From the NCBI GenBank assembly GCA_002686445.1, contig NZCO01000006.1:1218-8198 (forward strand): DNA of 6,981 nucleotides, read 5' to 3'. The notes below the pieces were generated by a model that was not told the DNA's origin, did no database searches, and saw only the letters and a program-made list of their open reading frames with translations. A program made the translations under genes and the position numbers. Each line of letters starts with the position of its first letter. Position 1 is the first letter of the stretch. Shown here one piece after another: positions 4,979-6,981 of this stretch. Source of the DNA: a bacterium. GTDB taxonomy: Bacteria > Patescibacteriota > Andersenbacteria > UBA10190.

Positions 4979-5649
4979 TGAAGTCACTGCGACAACATTC
5001 TGACAGGCAGGCAGGCTTTACCCTGCTTGAGGTGGTCACCGCAATCGCACTTTTTTCCGCGGTCATGGTAATCACGGTGGGGGCCTTCACTCGGTTTGTT
5101 GATGTGCAGCGTCGCGACATAGACGAGCAGGCCTTTCAAGAAGATATTCGGCTGGCCGTTGGCCTGTTCAATCGGGAAGCGCGCGGCGCGTTCGGTGACA
5201 CCTATGAAGGAATCATTCAGGTGGGCGAAGACGGCATGCTTGGGACAGAGGATGATGAACCCAGTATCTTTTTCCATAATCAGAACACTACGTGTGTCAG
5301 ATATTTCATCAGCGACGGGCAATTTGTGCGCAATGAATCTGCGACGGGCGGTCGTACTGCTGACTGTTCTCTTCCGGATAACTACGATTCGGCCGACGAT
5401 CGAGCTTTGACCGGGGATGACTCGACTATCATCAATATGCAGTTTCGGATTCAGCAATCGAGAGTAGATTGTGAAAACTTTTTTGATCCAGATGCTCCAG
5501 GTACACCCGTTCCTACGGTAGTTAGACGTGGATACATCACCGTGCTGATTGCCGCTGAAGCAGCTGCTAAGGAGGTACCGTTGCAACTACAGAGCACTGT
5601 GACGTCTCGTCAGACTGTATCAATAAATAATGACTTTACTTGCCCCTAA
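4975..5649 (+). CDS. Minor pilin, GspJ/PilW-like
   Basis: A 224-residue prepilin-like protein. The start ATG 4975 overlaps the previous stop as ATGA; a TTG at 4963 is in frame but unnecessary. The leader ends at Gly14; the mature sequence FTLLE keeps Glu5 (Glu19), with a hydrophobic helix to about residue 38. The region after it (DEQAFQEDIRLAVGLFNREARG, about 50-71) matches the long helix of PilW/GspJ proteins. Cysteines are at 107, 131, 166 and 223. Two Asp/Gly-rich loops are visible, EDGMLGTEDDE (85-95) and DSADDRALTGDD (138-149), possibly cation-binding. The gene overlaps the next by one base (TAATG). Order, length and helix pattern place it in the J/W slot of the priming complex. Confidence 0.82.
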   Translation: MMKSLRQHSDRQAGFTLLEVVTAIALFSAVMVITVGAFTRFVDVQRRDIDEQAFQEDIRLAVGLFNREARGAFGDTYEGIIQVGEDGMLGTEDDEPSIFFHNQNTTCVRYFISDGQFVRNESATGGRTADCSLPDNYDSADDRALTGDDSTIINMQFRIQQSRVDCENFFDPDAPGTPVPTVVRRGYITVLIAAEAAAKEVPLQLQSTVTSRQTVSINNDFTCP

Positions 5650-6059
5650 TGAAATCTTCTATGCGACAACGAGGTGATATAGCAATCTTTACTTCACTCA
5701 TCATGGTGACAATTATGCTTTCCGGAGCGATCGCGCTTGGTATTATCCTGTCGCAGCAGATACCAGCCACGCTTGAACTGCAGTTCTCAGAGCGTGCCTT
5801 TTACGCAGCCTCAAGCGCCACCGAGCTGGCGTTCTTCGAGATCATTCACAATGGAGCAACTGGAGTGCGGTTTGATCGAGACATGCATTTTATTCCTTAC
5901 GAAGATGAGGATGGTGCTGAGTATTATGGTGAAATAGTTCCAGATGGCAACGGTCGGCCGTGTGGCGTCATGAATGGCGTGTCTCGCGGGGTGCGGCGTC
6001 GCCTGGCGCGAGGCACCCCAGAAACAGATTGCCCTGATACGCTGACCGTTGGTGATTAG
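5649..6059 (+). CDS. Short minor pilin-like protein, GspK/PilX-like position, lacking Glu5
   Basis: A 136-residue protein with a basic N-terminus MKSSMRQRG and a hydrophobic segment from about 11 to 35, followed by SERAFYAASSATELAFFEI (47-65), which closely resembles the SERAFYAA...E segment of PilX-type pilins. If PilD cuts after Gly9, mature +1 is Asp10 and +5 is Phe14, so neither the usual hydrophobic +1 nor Glu5 is present. Cys105 and Cys128 are present. It is too short to hold the extra alpha domain of GspK and is closer in size to a reduced PilX. The start ATG shares its A with the upstream TAA. TTG 5640 is in frame but adds nothing. As last gene of the H-I-J-K-like set it may cap the tip. 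Confidence 0.72.
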   Translation: MKSSMRQRGDIAIFTSLIMVTIMLSGAIALGIILSQQIPATLELQFSERAFYAASSATELAFFEIIHNGATGVRFDRDMHFIPYEDEDGAEYYGEIVPDGNGRPCGVMNGVSRGVRRRLARGTPETDCPDTLTVGD

Positions 6060-6070
6060 CGTGAACGTCA

Positions 6071-6981
6071 ATGACTAAGACGGAGGCAACAGCCCGAGTA
6101 ACCAAGCTCAAAAAGGAAATTAACCACCATCGCTACCTGTATCACGTTAAAGATACGCAGGAGATTTCTGACGCCGCGTTAGATAGTCTCAAACGAGAGC
6201 TCGATACGCTGGAACTTGAGTATCCCGACCTGGTCACGTCCGACTCGCCGACGCAGCGCGTCGGCGGCGAACCGCTGGCGGAGTTTAGTAAGGTACGTCA
6301 CCGCACCCGGATGCTGTCACTACAAGATGCTTTTTCTGTTGAGGACTTAATGAACTGGGAGACGCGGAACAAGAAAGTGGTGGCGCAAGACTTCTCATAT
6401 TTTGTTGAACTCAAGATCGATGGCGTGGCCGTGGCGCTACAGTATCAGGATGGCGTGTTAGTACGCGCCGCAACCCGCGGTGATGGCTCAGTGGGGGAGG
6501 ATGTTACCCATAACATCCGGACGATTGATGCGATCCCTCTCACGTTGCGAGAAAAGATACCGGGACCAGTTGAGGTGCGCGGCGAAGTATACATGCTTAA
6601 AAAAGAGTTTGATGCGCTGAACAAAGAGCAGGGAAAAAAGCAGGCCAAGTTGTATGCAAACCCGCGTAACGTGGTAGCTGGTTCTATTAGGCAACTTGAT
6701 CCAAGCCAAGTAGCCAGTCGGCCCTTACGGTTCTTCGCGTGGGAGATCACGGCGGGAGACGGCAGCACAACTCGGGCTGCAGAATATAAAGCATTACAAG
6801 ACCTTGGTTTTCCAGTGCCACCTGACGCCGCGAAGCTAGCAACCATTAAAGATGTAGCGAAACTGATTGACGGTGAAGAAAAGAAGCGGCTGAAGCGACC
6901 ATTCTTAGTCGATGGCTTAGTGCTTAAGATTGATGACCTAGCACTATCCGAGCGACTGGGAGTTGTGGGGAAGGCACCTCG
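6071..6981 (+). CDS. ligA: NAD+-dependent DNA ligase LigA, N-terminal part (3' truncated)
   Basis: Cytoplasmic enzyme that seals nicks in replication and repair using NAD+. 303 complete codons are visible, about 45% of a usual 670-residue ligase. Domain Ia carries HHRYLYHVKDT and ISDAALDSLKREL. The linker has SPTQRVGG and MLSLQDAF. The adenylation domain has the catalytic lysine in ELKIDG (Lys115), ATRGDGSVGEDVTHN, VEVRGEVYM and NPRNVVAGSIRQLDP. DGLVLKIDDL and LGVVGKAP lie near the edge. Residue 37 is Leu where E. coli LigA has Tyr35; the matching Tyr22, His23, Asp32 and Asp36 are kept (here 24, 25, 34, 38). The OB, zinc-finger, HhH and BRCT domains lie beyond the window. ATG 6071 is the first start after an in-frame TGA at 6062. 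It follows the last minor pilin after 11 bases without an SD, so co-transcription is likely. Confidence 0.96.
   Translation, partial: MTKTEATARVTKLKKEINHHRYLYHVKDTQEISDAALDSLKRELDTLELEYPDLVTSDSPTQRVGGEPLAEFSKVRHRTRMLSLQDAFSVEDLMNWETRNKKVVAQDFSYFVELKIDGVAVALQYQDGVLVRAATRGDGSVGEDVTHNIRTIDAIPLTLREKIPGPVEVRGEVYMLKKEFDALNKEQGKKQAKLYANPRNVVAGSIRQLDPSQVASRPLRFFAWEITAGDGSTTRAAEYKALQDLGFPVPPDAAKLATIKDVAKLIDGEEKKRLKRPFLVDGLVLKIDDLALSERLGVVGKAP

Noticed and set aside
4976..4980. TGA recoding (as in Gracilibacteria/Absconditabacteria)
   Set aside because: TGA ends the PilV-like gene in a typical ATGA overlap and other genes use TAG or TAA with no in-frame TGA, so the standard code fits.
4984..5586. 200-codon open frame on the minus strand
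   Set aside because: It lies wholly inside the PilW-like gene, shows no recognisable domain or start signals, and the plus-strand gene has clear pilin features and tight overlaps with both neighbours.
1..6981. Mobile element, CRISPR array, tRNA/rRNA or defence system
   Set aside because: No transposase, terminal repeats, spaced repeats or RNA gene sequence was seen; the whole window is explained by pilus genes and ligA.

Overview
The window is one strand-consistent block of type IV pilus (T4P) genes followed by the start of a DNA ligase gene. Every convincing gene is on the + strand. The gene set points to a Candidate Phyla Radiation (Patescibacteria) genome, probably a Parcubacteria-like lineage. 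The pilins have the N-terminus and Cys-rich C-terminus typical of that group, the minor pilin has the NLAREGLELV...RRDANW signature common there, and several genes lack a Shine-Dalgarno (SD) site. TGA acts as a stop inside an ATGA overlap, which argues against the recoded Gracilibacteria and Absconditabacteria. The phylum call is inference from protein style; no marker gene is present.

Layout. (1) 1-531: C-terminal part of a PilT-type retraction ATPase, cut by the window edge. (2) 535-1740: PilC, the inner-membrane platform protein. (3) 1741-1907: the longest non-coding stretch (167 bp), with an extended -10 promoter, a possible 13-codon leader peptide, a nested RNA fold and the window's only strong SD. 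(4) 1908-2381: probable major pilin with six cysteines, then a 12-bp perfect hairpin. (5) 2457-2906: a second pilin, probably expressed from its own leaderless promoter. (6) 2935-3747: PilD prepilin peptidase/N-methyltransferase. (7) 3766-6059: four minor pilins in the order GspH/FimT-like, GspI/PilV-like, GspJ/PilW-like, GspK/PilX-like, the last three joined by 11-, 4- and 1-base overlaps. (8) 6071-end: N-terminal 303 codons of ligA. No stretch over 300 bases lacks a gene.

How the genes work together. PilD would cleave and methylate the pilins, PilC would act as the assembly platform, and PilT would power retraction. The H-I-J-K-like set would form the priming and tip complex, and the major pilin would build the fibre. 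The assembly ATPase PilB presumably lies upstream, out of view.

Most notable points. Two pilin genes have a -10 hexamer ending exactly six bases before the start codon, which predicts leaderless mRNAs, while the major pilin alone has a long structured leader and a full SD. Two of the four minor pilins lack the conserved Glu5. The ligA reading frame follows the tip-pilin cluster after 11 bp, and its product has Leu at a position where NAD+ ligases normally have an essential Tyr. I saw no mobile element, CRISPR array, tRNA or rRNA, and no defence or biosynthetic system.
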